Of a stretch of 64,000 nucleotides of DNA, positions 28,301 through 36,133 are shown one piece after another (positions within the stretch are counted from its first letter, which is position 1; every line of letters begins with the position of its first letter). A model generated the notes under the pieces. The model did no database searches, had not been told where the DNA came from, and saw only the letters and a program-made list of their open reading frames with translations. Made by a program: the position numbers and the translations under genes. Source of the stretch: Imtechella halotolerans (GTDB lineage: Bacteria; Bacteroidota; Bacteroidia; Flavobacteriales; Flavobacteriaceae); NCBI RefSeq assembly GCF_028743515.2, contig NZ_CP117969.2, positions 1,485,001-1,549,000 of the forward strand, read 5' to 3'.

Positions 28301-28882
28301 CTAAAATAACAGTGAAATAATGGGAAGAAAATTGCTGTAAAGAAACTCCTCCTTTTTCAAATGAGCTCTTAGTATTCCCAAAGCTTTTGAAATTTGATTT
28401 TTAACAGCCTGAATAGAAATATCCAATTCTGCAGCAATCTCTTTATTGGATTTATTTTTTAACCTGCTCAAGATAAAAATTTGTTTACATCGATCGGGAA
28501 GCTGATCAATAAGTCCGTTAATCACAGCTTCAAGTTCGTCATATTCCATTGCGCTATCTACCCCCATTGAAACATCCACAAGGTTCATCCGAGTCACATC
28601 TTGAAGGGAAAGTTTACGGTCTCTTAAATATTTAAAAATTTGAAATTTTAAGGCCCTAAACAAATAACCAGAAACATTATCGATCTCATTCTCCTCCCGC
28701 TTTGTCCAAATAGAAATAAATATATTTTGAACAAGATCCTCACATATTTCTTTATCATTTAAGACATTGACAGCATACAAAAACATTTTTTCTACATACC
28801 GATCATATAGCTCCTTAAAGGCAAGCTCATTTCCTTCGGAAATTAAGGCAATAAGTTTTGTATCTGTAATATCATTAGTCAT
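28301..28882 (-). CDS. Orphan ECF sigma factor
   Basis: The 193-residue protein shows sigma region 2 (LAFKELYDRYVEKMFLYAVN; CEDLVQNIFISIWTKRE) and region 4 (LPDRCKQIFILSRLKN, then KEIAAELDISIQAVKNQISK). It belongs to the same Bacteroidota ECF group as the factor at 25347-25883. No FecR gene or transporter lies beside it: downstream is dsbD, upstream a divergent lipoprotein. The last residues (SNFLPIISLLF) are hydrophobic and atypical, so the 3' end may be altered. Its target is unknown. Confidence 0.9.
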   Translation of the reverse strand: MTNDITDTKLIALISEGNELAFKELYDRYVEKMFLYAVNVLNDKEICEDLVQNIFISIWTKREENEIDNVSGYLFRALKFQIFKYLRDRKLSLQDVTRMNLVDVSMGVDSAMEYDELEAVINGLIDQLPDRCKQIFILSRLKNKSNKEIAAELDISIQAVKNQISKALGILRAHLKKEEFLYSNFLPIISLLF

Positions 28883-29124
28883 TATAAGGGGAATAAATCG
28901 GGCTAAAAGTATTAAAAAAAAGACAAGAAATTGTAAACATTCAATGCATAATTCCTACTTAAGTTGTTAAAAGAAAAATACTGTGAAAGCTTTTTTATGC
29001 AAAAACCAGAATATAAAAATTGATTTATCAATTATCGAAACGTTAAAAATTATAACCTCAAAAAACAAAAACGACAATCCCCTAAAATTTGTTTGTACAT
29101 TTAAAACAAAAAAAGACAGTAAAA

Positions 29125-30117
29125 TTGGAATTAAATTATAAGTATCTCCTTTTAGGAATTGCTATACTAACCTTACTCTTAGTATCTTGTCGTCAATCTG
29201 GTTGGTCACTTATTGGAGGTGTAAGTAAAAAACAAGCTGAGAAGAATTTTAGTGATTTTTTAACCAAGAATTATCCAAACGAACTTGCTTTCACCAACCT
29301 AAAACGATTTTTCAACGAAGGCAATATGAACCCAAATATGTTCTCAGTGGAGGTCTATCAAATTAACCGCCCTGAAATCACTTTTGTCACATTTTTTGAT
29401 GCCAAAAAAATAGTAGGTGCCAAAGACATAGCTTCTGATTATTTGGATGGACCTAGTTTCGACCAGCTATATAAACAAGAAATTGCTCACATGGATGCAT
29501 TGGATCTACTTAGAATCCAGTTAAAAAGACACCATGTTGATCTAGTCATTGAGTCCTATAACACCATGAATTGGTCTTTCATAGAAAACGTAAGTGAACA
29601 GGAACTGAGAACTGCTATAGACAATTGCATTGAAGTGCTCAATGAGTTAAAAGATAAACTTAACTTTTACGGCGACCTCAAAATCCAACTTATAGAGTCA
29701 AATTCTAAATATGAACATCTTTCTTTTACCATTACCAAAGAAAATGATTTCTATGAATTAGAATCTATCAGATGCCATCAAGAATCACTACTTTACCAAA
29801 GACTTCAAAAGCTTATTTCCAAACCCCCGAAATCACATGGAGACTACAACGAAGTATTTATTCCCTCTGAATTTTCTTCTGTCATTTTAATAAATCCCAG
29901 CAACTATTCAGAGCTTATTGGAGTACAATTTTATGACGATAAAAAGAAAGACAGCATTACTGAAAACACTTATTCAAGAGCCGTGGGCTACGGCATTTTT
30001 CAGATGATATACCAGGGAAATATTGAATTTACAGCTACATCATATTATACACTATCAGACTCCCTATCCTATTTGGATGTCATAGAAGAAACCAACGCCA
30101 GTTTTAAATCATTATAA
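29125..30117 (+). CDS. Lipoprotein of unknown function
   Basis: I choose the TTG at 29125 because it starts directly at a lipoprotein signal, ELNYKYLLLGIAILTLLLVSCRQ; the frame is open to 29089 with another TTG. The mature part, about 310 residues, is soluble, lysine-rich and mixed alpha/beta, with no motif I recognise. It is divergent from the orphan sigma factor, sharing a 240-base intergenic region, so it could be that factor's target. No homology-based role can be given. Confidence 0.6.
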   Translation: MELNYKYLLLGIAILTLLLVSCRQSGWSLIGGVSKKQAEKNFSDFLTKNYPNELAFTNLKRFFNEGNMNPNMFSVEVYQINRPEITFVTFFDAKKIVGAKDIASDYLDGPSFDQLYKQEIAHMDALDLLRIQLKRHHVDLVIESYNTMNWSFIENVSEQELRTAIDNCIEVLNELKDKLNFYGDLKIQLIESNSKYEHLSFTITKENDFYELESIRCHQESLLYQRLQKLISKPPKSHGDYNEVFIPSEFSSVILINPSNYSELIGVQFYDDKKKDSITENTYSRAVGYGIFQMIYQGNIEFTATSYYTLSDSLSYLDVIEETNASFKSL

Positions 30118-30130
30118 CTATTTTTTAATT

Positions 30131-30154
30131 AAAAAAGAGAGAACATAGTCTCTC
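30131..30154 (-). terminator. Terminator of the CDF exporter gene
   Basis: A short GAGAGA / TCTCTC stem with a 6-base loop is followed by TTTTTT on the minus strand, 28 bases beyond the stop codon of the CDF gene. It also lies between convergent genes. Confidence 0.55.
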
Positions 30155-30181
30155 CATTTACCTGAGCCAGGGAATAGATTT

Positions 30182-31147
30182 TCAGCAACCTAAAAACTGG
30201 CATTGATTATCTATGGTTTCAATCTGCACTGTAGGGTGCTGAATGTTATACTCTTGCATCACAACAATAATATCACTCAGGATATCTTGACCTGACTTTA
30301 CCGTTGTATGACTTACCACTGCATGCAGCGAACCCACGTTATAACTGCCGTCTAAAGTCCACACGTGAATATCATGAATATTAGTAACTCCTTCTATCTG
30401 CTGTAATTCAGTTTGCAGTTGATGTAAGTTTACATTTTCTGGAACAGACTGCAACATTACTTTTATTGTTCTCACAAGATTTTTAGAGGCATTAAAGCCG
30501 ATAAATAATGCTATACCTATAGTTAAGACTCCATCTATCCAGTTCCAACCTGTAAAATAAATTACTACAGATCCAATTAATACAGCTGCCCATCCCAAAA
30601 CATCTTCCAGCAAATGAAGCATAATAGACTGGCTATTATGGTTATGACCTCCATGACTATGACCATGATGATGGCCATCACCTCCATTTTTTATTCTTAA
30701 AAATGCAAACCCATTTACAGCAAGTCCTAAAACAGCTAACCATAACATTCCTATACTATGAACTTCTTTTGGGTTTATAAAAGAATTATAAGCCGCAATT
30801 AACATCGTAATACAACCTACTAATAGAAAAATAGATAACCCTAAAGCTGATAATAATGAAAAACGTTTATAGCCATACGAAAAATTTGAGGTACGCTTCT
30901 TACCAGATATTTTTTCCATTAAGATGGCAAGTCCGATTGCACCCGCATCCATAAAATCATGAAAAGCATCCGCAATAATTGCTGTTGAATTGGTAAGTAT
31001 ACCACCAATAACTTCTATTATTGAAAAGAAAAGGTTTAGCCAAAAGGCCAAAGTCAGACCATCTTTCTTTGTATTACTATAAGCTACATGTTCATGTTGG
31101 TGTTCATGCCCATTACAAGTACTGTTACTATCTTTATGAGAATTCAT
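30182..31147 (-). CDS. Cation diffusion facilitator (zinc exporter, CzcD type)
   Basis: The 321-residue protein has six membrane helices. Its transport-site residues are in ADAFHDFMDAGAIG (HD-x3-D, TM2) and MLHLLEDVLGWAAVL (H/E-D, TM5). Two His-rich stretches are present, one at the N-terminus (CNGHEHQHEH) and one in the TM4-TM5 loop (GHHHGHSHGGHNH). The cytoplasmic C-terminal domain has GVTNIHDIHVWTLDGSYN. HD/HD-type transport sites indicate Zn(II)/Co(II)/Cd(II) export by proton antiport. It follows the Fur/Zur-type gene by 45 bases, and a perfect palindrome sits between them. Zinc control is therefore likely. Confidence 0.93.
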   Translation of the reverse strand: MNSHKDSNSTCNGHEHQHEHVAYSNTKKDGLTLAFWLNLFFSIIEVIGGILTNSTAIIADAFHDFMDAGAIGLAILMEKISGKKRTSNFSYGYKRFSLLSALGLSIFLLVGCITMLIAAYNSFINPKEVHSIGMLWLAVLGLAVNGFAFLRIKNGGDGHHHGHSHGGHNHNSQSIMLHLLEDVLGWAAVLIGSVVIYFTGWNWIDGVLTIGIALFIGFNASKNLVRTIKVMLQSVPENVNLHQLQTELQQIEGVTNIHDIHVWTLDGSYNVGSLHAVVSHTTVKSGQDILSDIIVVMQEYNIQHPTVQIETIDNQCQFLGC

Positions 31148-31185
31148 TATTTATTATTTTTCTACAAAAGTAACAGCCTTTCCTA

Positions 31186-31200
31186 TGCAATACTATTGCA
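31186..31200. promoter_or_regulatory. Zur/Fur-like operator upstream of the CDF gene
   Basis: TGCAATA and TATTGCA form a perfect 15-bp palindrome around one C. It overlaps the stop codon of the Fur-family gene and ends 39 bases before the CDF start. A -7-like TACTTTTG follows on the minus strand at 31165-31172. Confidence 0.5.
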
Positions 31201-31615
31201 AACTATCATTTAAACAGTCTTCGCAAATGCCTTTGGCAAAAAGCCGAACTTCATCAATTCTAAACTCCCCGGCCATACCTTCAGAGAATATAATATGCTC
31301 TCTACAAGTGGTTTGCTTACACATTTTACAATAAAAATGAAGATGCCAATCCTTATGGGTATCTTCACCACAATCATCACTACACAGTATATATTTGGTT
31401 GTTGAATTTTCCTGTACGCCATGAATAATACCCTTTTCCTCAAAAGTTTTTAGGGTTCTATAGATGGTAATTCTGTCTGCAAAATGAAGCTGCTCTTCAA
31501 TTTCAGATAACGAAAGAGCTACTTTCTGGGCCGCTAGAAAATCGTATACCAAAATACGCATACTGGTAGGCTTGGTATTTTTATTTAATAGTTTATTTTC
31601 AGTATCCTTTTTCAT
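31193..31615 (-). CDS. Fur-family transcriptional regulator (Zur-like)
   Basis: The 140-residue protein has an N-terminal winged helix (MRILVYDFLAAQKVALSLSE; RITIYRTLKTFEEKGIIHG) and a C-terminal metal domain with DWHLHFYCKMCKQTTCREH and AKGICEDC. The two CxxC pairs form the structural zinc site of the Fur family, and the HLHF histidines belong to the sensing site. Its pairing with a CDF zinc exporter points to Zur-type zinc sensing rather than iron. The two genes probably form an operon with an extra operator for the second one. Confidence 0.88.
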   Translation of the reverse strand: MKKDTENKLLNKNTKPTSMRILVYDFLAAQKVALSLSEIEEQLHFADRITIYRTLKTFEEKGIIHGVQENSTTKYILCSDDCGEDTHKDWHLHFYCKMCKQTTCREHIIFSEGMAGEFRIDEVRLFAKGICEDCLNDSLQ

Positions 31616-31668
31616 TTCGTTCTATTATTATCTAATTAACTGTCAATAAACCTCTTAAGTTAAATAAA

Positions 31669-31708
31669 AAAGGAGTAACTCACATCTCCAATAGACTGTC
31701 ACTCCTTT
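31669..31708 (-). terminator. Terminator of the CopZ-like gene
   Basis: The 11-bp stem AAAGGAGTGAC / GTTACTCCTTT (one G-T pair) is followed by TTTTATTT on the minus strand, just downstream of the small HMA gene. Confidence 0.8.
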
Positions 31709-31713
31709 CTTAA

Positions 31714-31932
31714 TTACACTATAGGCTCTGCTGCGAAGCCTTTACTTTTTAAAATCGCTATTATTTCGTCCTCACTAATACCTTTAGAACTAACCGTGAG
31801 TATCTTATCCTGATTATTAGTATCCACATTCCAATGGCAGATTCCTTCTGCATTATCTAGATCTGATTGAACCTTTGACACACATCCTCCACAAGAAAGA
31901 TTGGTCTTAAATTGAAAATCCTTATTTGTCAT
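31714..31932 (-). CDS. CopZ-like heavy-metal-associated (HMA) protein
   Basis: The 72-residue protein is a single ferredoxin-like HMA domain with the metal motif LSCGGCVSKV (CxxC) near residue 13 and the usual C-terminal GFAAEPIV. Stand-alone proteins of this size carry Cu(I) to CopA or to regulators in the cytoplasm. A palindrome also seen before copA lies about 90 bases upstream, so both are probably controlled by the same regulator. It is monocistronic, with its own terminator. Confidence 0.88.
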   Translation of the reverse strand: MTNKDFQFKTNLSCGGCVSKVQSDLDNAEGICHWNVDTNNQDKILTVSSKGISEDEIIAILKSKGFAAEPIV

Positions 31933-32015
31933 TTTAATTCATTTTTAATTGTTCTATATATTACAAATTTCACCAAAATACTTTTTCTATGTCTTACGTA
32001 ATTTTAGATTTGATT

Positions 32016-32028
32016 TGTAAAATTTACA
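32016..32028. promoter_or_regulatory. Copper-locus operator, copy 1
   Basis: TGTAAAATTTACA is a perfect palindrome that lies just downstream of the copA stop codon and about 88 bases upstream of the CopZ-like gene. Longer versions occur at 34522-34540 (before copA) and 38797-38815. Confidence 0.5.
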
Positions 32029-32031
32029 TAG

Positions 32032-34200
32032 TTACTTTTTCCATTTCAAGCGAAGGCTATTACTCACCACACTCACACTACTAAGTGCCATTGCCGCACC
32101 TGCAATCATTGGATTTAGTAAAAATCCATTAATTGGATATAAAATCCCAGCAGCGATTGGGATTCCAATAAGGTTATAGATAAATGCCCAAAACAAATTC
32201 TGTTTGATGGTCGCCACTGTTTGTTTTGAAAGTCGAATAGCTTGTGGAATTTTAGTAAGATCTGATGAAATGATCGTCATTTTGGCCACATCCATCGCAA
32301 TATCAGACCCTTTACCCATGGCGATACTCACATCAGCAGTTGCCAAGGCAGTACTATCATTAATACCATCTCCCACCATAGCGACAATCTTCCCTTTATC
32401 TTGTAATTCTTTTACGAAAGCAGCTTTATGTTGTGGTAGCACCTCTGCTTTGAAATGTTTAATACCTGTTTGCTTAGCAATAGCCTCTGCTGTCGCTTCG
32501 TTATCGCCAGTTAACATATAAAGATCTATTCCCATTTCCTGTAGTTGCCTAATGGCGCTAAAAGAAGTTTCTTTTATAGTATCAGCAATTGCAATTACAG
32601 CTAAAGCTTCTTTACTATTTGAAAACCAAACCACCGTTTTGGACTGTTTTCCCCATTCTTCGGCTTGCTTTTCTAGGTGGTTGTCAAAAGTAATGTTGTT
32701 TTCTTTGAGTAACTTTTTATTTCCCACATAATAGGTCTCATTATTATAAGTTGCTTTTACTCCTTTACCTGTAATACTTTCAAACAAGGTCAACTCGGCA
32801 GTTTCAACTCCATCCAAGAATTTAACGACAGCTTCTGCTAGTGGGTGCTCTGATTGTTTCTCAATACTCACTAAGATTTTATTGGCCGTTTCATCATTAT
32901 GTAACCAAAGTATTCCGGATACTTCGGGTCTGCCTTGGGTAATGGTTCCAGTTTTATCTAAAACAATGGCATCCACCTTCTTTGCTAATTCTAGACTTTC
33001 TGCATCTTTAATCAATATACCCTGTTCTGCCCCCTTGCCTACTCCTACCATAATAGCTGTAGGTGTAGCCAATCCTAAAGCACAGGGACATGCAATAACT
33101 AAAACTGTAATGGCAGCCAAAAGACCATGTACAACACCACTTTCACCACCTATAACCATCCATAAAATAAAAGTAAGGATGGCAATACCCATAACCACAG
33201 GAACAAATATGCCTGCAATTTTGTCGACCAATTTTTGTACAGGTGCTTTACTACCTTGTGCATCCTGAACCATTTTAATGATTTGAGCAAGCATTGTTTC
33301 TTTACCAACCTTGACCGCCCTAAACTGAAAACTCCCCTTTTGATTAATGGTTCCGGCAAACACCTTCTCATCTGCTTTTTTCAAAACAGGTACAGGTTCT
33401 CCACTTAACATGCTTTCATCTACATAAGAGCTCCCTGAGGTAACCATACCATCAACCGCAATTTTTTCTCCAGGTTTCACCAGGATTATATCGCCAACAC
33501 CCACTAACTCAACAGCAGTTTGAACTTCTGTCCCATCACCTTTAATTATTGTAACTGTTTTAGGTTGTAACCCCATAAGCTTTTTTATAGCTGATGACGT
33601 ATTCCCCTTAGCCTTTTCTTCTAATAATTTACCAAGAAGTATGAATGCAATAATAACTGCTGCAGCTTCAAAATAAACGTGCGCTTCAAGCCCTCTTTGG
33701 TGCCAGAAATCAGCAAACAACATGGTAAATACACTAAATACATAGGCAATCCCAGTACTAAGAGCTACCAGAGTATCCATATTTGCGGAACGATGTTTTG
33801 CTTGCTTCCAGGCATTAATAAAGAAGTCCTTTCCGAACCATAGGATTACAGGTGTTGAAAACAACCACATTATCTGATTGGCATAAGGCATATCCATAAA
33901 AAACATTCCAATAACCACCACTGGAATAGACAAAATAACGGCCCAAATAGTTTTAGTTTTTAGCAGTTCATATTTTTTAGCATGAATTGCCTCTATTGAT
34001 TCCTGTTGGTTAGATTCCTGCTCTACAAACAAATCATAACCCACAGATTGCAAAGCTTGTTTAAGCTGACTGGCATTTATCATATTTGGGAGATATTCCA
34101 CAGTAAGATTCCCTGTTGCGAAATTAACGGATGCATCAACTACCCCTGACTGAAATTTTACAATGCTTTCCGCACTACTAGCACATGATGCGCAGGTCAT
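32032..34200 (-). CDS. copA: Copper-exporting P-type ATPase, main part
   Basis: The 722-residue frame starts at MTCASCASS, which in related CopA proteins is the middle of the protein segment FPVLGMTCASCA. The HMA domain with CASC is followed by six to eight membrane helices, the ion site ACPCALGLATPTA (about residue 372), the phosphorylation site DKTGTITQG, and the hinge GDGINDSTALA. The ATP-binding domain has SEHPLAEA. It exports Cu(I) across the inner membrane. The missing N-terminal piece, including KTFPVLG, is encoded directly upstream in the -1-related frame (34203-34448). So this is either read by frameshifting at the A7 run, re-initiated at this ATG two bases after the upstream TAG, or a recent frameshift mutant. 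The catalytic part is intact. Confidence 0.93.
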   Translation of the reverse strand: MTCASCASSAESIVKFQSGVVDASVNFATGNLTVEYLPNMINASQLKQALQSVGYDLFVEQESNQQESIEAIHAKKYELLKTKTIWAVILSIPVVVIGMFFMDMPYANQIMWLFSTPVILWFGKDFFINAWKQAKHRSANMDTLVALSTGIAYVFSVFTMLFADFWHQRGLEAHVYFEAAAVIIAFILLGKLLEEKAKGNTSSAIKKLMGLQPKTVTIIKGDGTEVQTAVELVGVGDIILVKPGEKIAVDGMVTSGSSYVDESMLSGEPVPVLKKADEKVFAGTINQKGSFQFRAVKVGKETMLAQIIKMVQDAQGSKAPVQKLVDKIAGIFVPVVMGIAILTFILWMVIGGESGVVHGLLAAITVLVIACPCALGLATPTAIMVGVGKGAEQGILIKDAESLELAKKVDAIVLDKTGTITQGRPEVSGILWLHNDETANKILVSIEKQSEHPLAEAVVKFLDGVETAELTLFESITGKGVKATYNNETYYVGNKKLLKENNITFDNHLEKQAEEWGKQSKTVVWFSNSKEALAVIAIADTIKETSFSAIRQLQEMGIDLYMLTGDNEATAEAIAKQTGIKHFKAEVLPQHKAAFVKELQDKGKIVAMVGDGINDSTALATADVSIAMGKGSDIAMDVAKMTIISSDLTKIPQAIRLSKQTVATIKQNLFWAFIYNLIGIPIAAGILYPINGFLLNPMIAGAAMALSSVSVVSNSLRLKWKK

Positions 34201-34202
34201 CC

Positions 34203-34448
34203 CTAATACCGGAAAGGTTTTTTTACTGTTACAACATCATATCCTAATTCCTTAATTGCTTTAACCGCTTCCCCTACTACTTCCGTTTTGGAGACAGTTA
34301 TGGCGGCTCTACGATTGTTTAATTCTACCTTATGGGTTTCTATTCCCTTAACCTGGGCCAACCCCTTGTCAATAATCATTGCACAATGTTCGCTTTCAAC
34401 ACCTTCCAATGGAAGATAAACGATTTCTTTAATATCTCTAGTTGCCAT
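34203..34448 (-). CDS. copA: N-terminal HMA domain of CopA in a separate frame
   Basis: The 81-residue frame reads as the first HMA domain of a CopA protein (VYLPLEGVESEHCAMIIDKG, then ELGYDVVTVKK) and then ends in PFRY and a TAG two bases before the copA ATG. Shifting one base back at the run of seven A residues (34218-34224) turns the tail into KKTFPVLGMTCASC, the usual CopA sequence. The metal motif here is EHC instead of CxxC, so copper binding by this domain alone would be weak. If frameshifting is programmed, this product would be a short CopZ-like protein made from the same gene. If not, it is the separated N-terminus of a broken gene. Confidence 0.75.
   Translation of the reverse strand: MATRDIKEIVYLPLEGVESEHCAMIIDKGLAQVKGIETHKVELNNRRAAITVSKTEVVGEAVKAIKELGYDVVTVKKPFRY
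34218..34224 (-). other. Candidate -1 slippery heptamer in copA
   Basis: The minus strand reads GTA AAA AAA CCT in the upstream frame, i.e. A_AAA_AAA in the X_XXY_YYZ phase required for tandem -1 slippage. Slippage would lead straight into the copA frame. A stop codon follows four codons later in the unshifted frame. Confidence 0.5.
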
Positions 34449-34518
34449 TTTTAGTGCTTTAATTTAATACTACAAAATTGGTTATAATTGTAGAATACGC
34501 TATTACAGAATTTTGTAT

Positions 34519-34549
34519 TTGATTTGTAAAATTTACAAATGATTTAAAG
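34519..34549. repeat. Direct repeat and copper operator, copy 2 (copA side)
   Basis: This 31-base segment matches 38794-38824 at 29 of 31 positions in the same orientation. Its core (34522-34540) is a perfect 19-bp palindrome, ATTTGTAAA A TTTACAAAT, centred about 82 bases before the first copA frame. Read on the minus strand it also contains LNHL-stop, resembling the end of the HMA-AraC gene (LDHL-stop). It marks one boundary of the foreign segment. Confidence 0.65.
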
Positions 34550-34660
34550 AATTTAATGTAGAAGTCCTAACTAATAGTACCTTCTTATTATAAATAAGAT
34601 TAATCTATCTTTTGTCACTAAAATCGATTTGCTGACGAAAAGTAGTTTTACTCCTTAGCA

Positions 34661-35398
34661 TCAGTTCTGTAACCTTGCTTTACAGATGCTTTTTCCCATT
34701 CCAAAACTTCCTAAGCTGATATAATGCAATGGAGTGTTGCTCTTTAAGCTTGTAGAGATAACGTACATTTCAAGCCTGTTAGATTCCTCACCGATAACTC
34801 CTCTGTTTTGGATTAGGTCATTGGTAAGCTGAAAAAGGTTTGGTTTTTTGAACAGTTCGAGTGCTTCGGTTTCTCACCTTTTGGTAAGCTCCCTAATGGT
34901 AAACTTGTTTTCATCTTCACAGCCAAGCTGTGATAGGCGATAGGTTTCCATTTAGATGGTCAGTTCATAAAATGTTCGTCTAACAATCGATGTTCCTATT
35001 TCAACGTGCTCGGCTGTTTTCCGTACCAGTTTTTCTACATGATTGTCGTTGAAAAGGTCGATATTTTCTTAAATCTTGGTTTTAGGTTTTCTTCTCGGTT
35101 TTTGATTTCTTGAAGCCTGTATTTTTCCAGTTCTTCCGTGAGTTCGCCTAAACTGGCCGATATGATTGATGTTCCTATTTCCAACCGCTCCGCACATTTT
35201 CTAATGAACTTCTCTAATTGGGTATCGTTGTATAAATCTAAATTATGCCTTACTGGTGGCCTCCTACTTTGTTGTAACTGTACTTTCAAGGTACTCCTCA
35301 TCCTGTCCAGACCTTCTAACTTGATACCACCCACTACCGTTAATTGTAGTATTTCGTTCTCGTAGATTAATTGGTCTGTGCTATCGATTTGTAATTTC
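34661..35398 (-). pseudogene. Remnant of a mobile-element DNA primase/helicase
   Basis: The 5' part is still open for about 120 codons (KLQIDSTDQLIYENEILQLT; RHNLDLYNDTQLEKFIRKCA; LEIGTSIISASLGELTEELE). It resembles the primase-like proteins carried by Bacteroidota integrative elements. At about 35050 the frame breaks and a diverged second copy of the same region begins (DLFNDNHVEKLVRKTAEHVE). Two in-frame stops follow. The recognisable tail is KKPNLFQLTNDLIQNRGVIG, then LHYISLGSFGMGKS, a decayed Walker A, and finally a stop at 34661. So two partial copies were joined and then decayed. It is divergent from the XRE regulator, as in intact elements. Confidence 0.7.
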
Positions 35399-35416
35399 AT
35401 TAAAAAAAGTTTTTGC

Positions 35417-35430
35417 CTACATATATGTAG
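35417..35430. promoter_or_regulatory. Palindrome between primase remnant and XRE gene
   Basis: CTACATATATGTAG is a perfect 14-bp palindrome in the divergent intergenic region, about 110 bases before the XRE start. A -7-like TATATTTG lies at 35496-35503. It is a plausible operator of the XRE regulator. Confidence 0.4.
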
Positions 35431-35540
35431 CAAAACCACAATATCTTAATCAATCAGCCAAACACAACTTAATTTTATACTACATATTTTGTTTCTATAT
35501 TTGTATTTTAACTCAATATCTTGTATTAAATCAAACATTT

Positions 35541-35870
35541 ATGACTTTTGGCGAACGTTTAGGATTGGTACGTAAAAGAAAAAAGCTTTCGCAGGCTGAT
35601 GTCGGTAAACTTATCGGCATTAATGGCGATGCTTATGGCAGATATGAGCGTAATGAAGTGAAGCCTACCATTGAGATGGCCACAAAGATTGCCAATGCCC
35701 TAAAGGTGTCTTTGGATTATTTGGTGGGCAGTACCGATTTAGTTTTGGATACCGAACTACTAAAACGTATTGAGCAAGTCTCTAAACTTACCCCAAAAGA
35801 AAAAGAGCATATATATATTACTATAGATGCTCTTATCCGTGATTTTAACGCTAAAAAAGCGTATGCTTAA
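35541..35870 (+). CDS. XRE-family transcriptional regulator
   Basis: The 109-residue protein starts with a helix-turn-helix domain of lambda-repressor type (TFGERLGLVRKRKKLSQADV; GKLIGINGDAYGRYERNEVK), then ALKVSLDYLVGSTDLVLD and a short helical tail (LTPKEKEHIYITIDALIRDF). It is probably the maintenance regulator of the mobile element whose primase remnant lies divergently beside it. The gene itself is undamaged. Confidence 0.88.
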   Translation: MTFGERLGLVRKRKKLSQADVGKLIGINGDAYGRYERNEVKPTIEMATKIANALKVSLDYLVGSTDLVLDTELLKRIEQVSKLTPKEKEHIYITIDALIRDFNAKKAYA

Positions 35871-35877
35871 TGTATGC

Positions 35878-36129
35878 TTAATTTTTCTTTTTAATCAATA
35901 ATAAGCCCACAAAAGTAATAGATAAAACTACCGAAGCTATTACTATAGTCTTACGTTGGCTTTCTATTTGGGCTTTTTTCTTTTCTACTTCTATCTCTGT
36001 AATGTCATCACGAATTCCCTCTAATTGAGTTTCGTATTTCTCACTAACAAAAGTATTTATATAAAGAATAATATTGAAAACTAATATCAAAGGAATACCA
36101 AACAACAATATTTTTTTAATTATATTCAT
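35878..36129 (-). CDS. Small two-helix membrane protein, candidate immunity protein
   Basis: The 83-residue protein consists of an N-terminal membrane helix (IIKKILLFGIPLILVFNIILYI), a charged coiled-coil segment (EIEVEKKKAQIESQRK) and a second membrane helix (TIVIASVVLSITFVGLLLI) with a KKKN tail. It begins four bases after the Rhs-tip gene on the same strand. That is where immunity genes of Rhs-type toxins are found, so an immunity role is inferred from position alone. Confidence 0.55.
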   Translation of the reverse strand: MNIIKKILLFGIPLILVFNIILYINTFVSEKYETQLEGIRDDITEIEVEKKKAQIESQRKTIVIASVVLSITFVGLLLIKKKN

Positions 36130-36133
36130 AGTG

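Noticed and set aside
32204-33268. Long open frames on the plus strand over copA
   Set aside because: They lie opposite conserved CopA motifs, have Ser/Ala/Thr-rich low-information sequence and no own neighbours; not genes.
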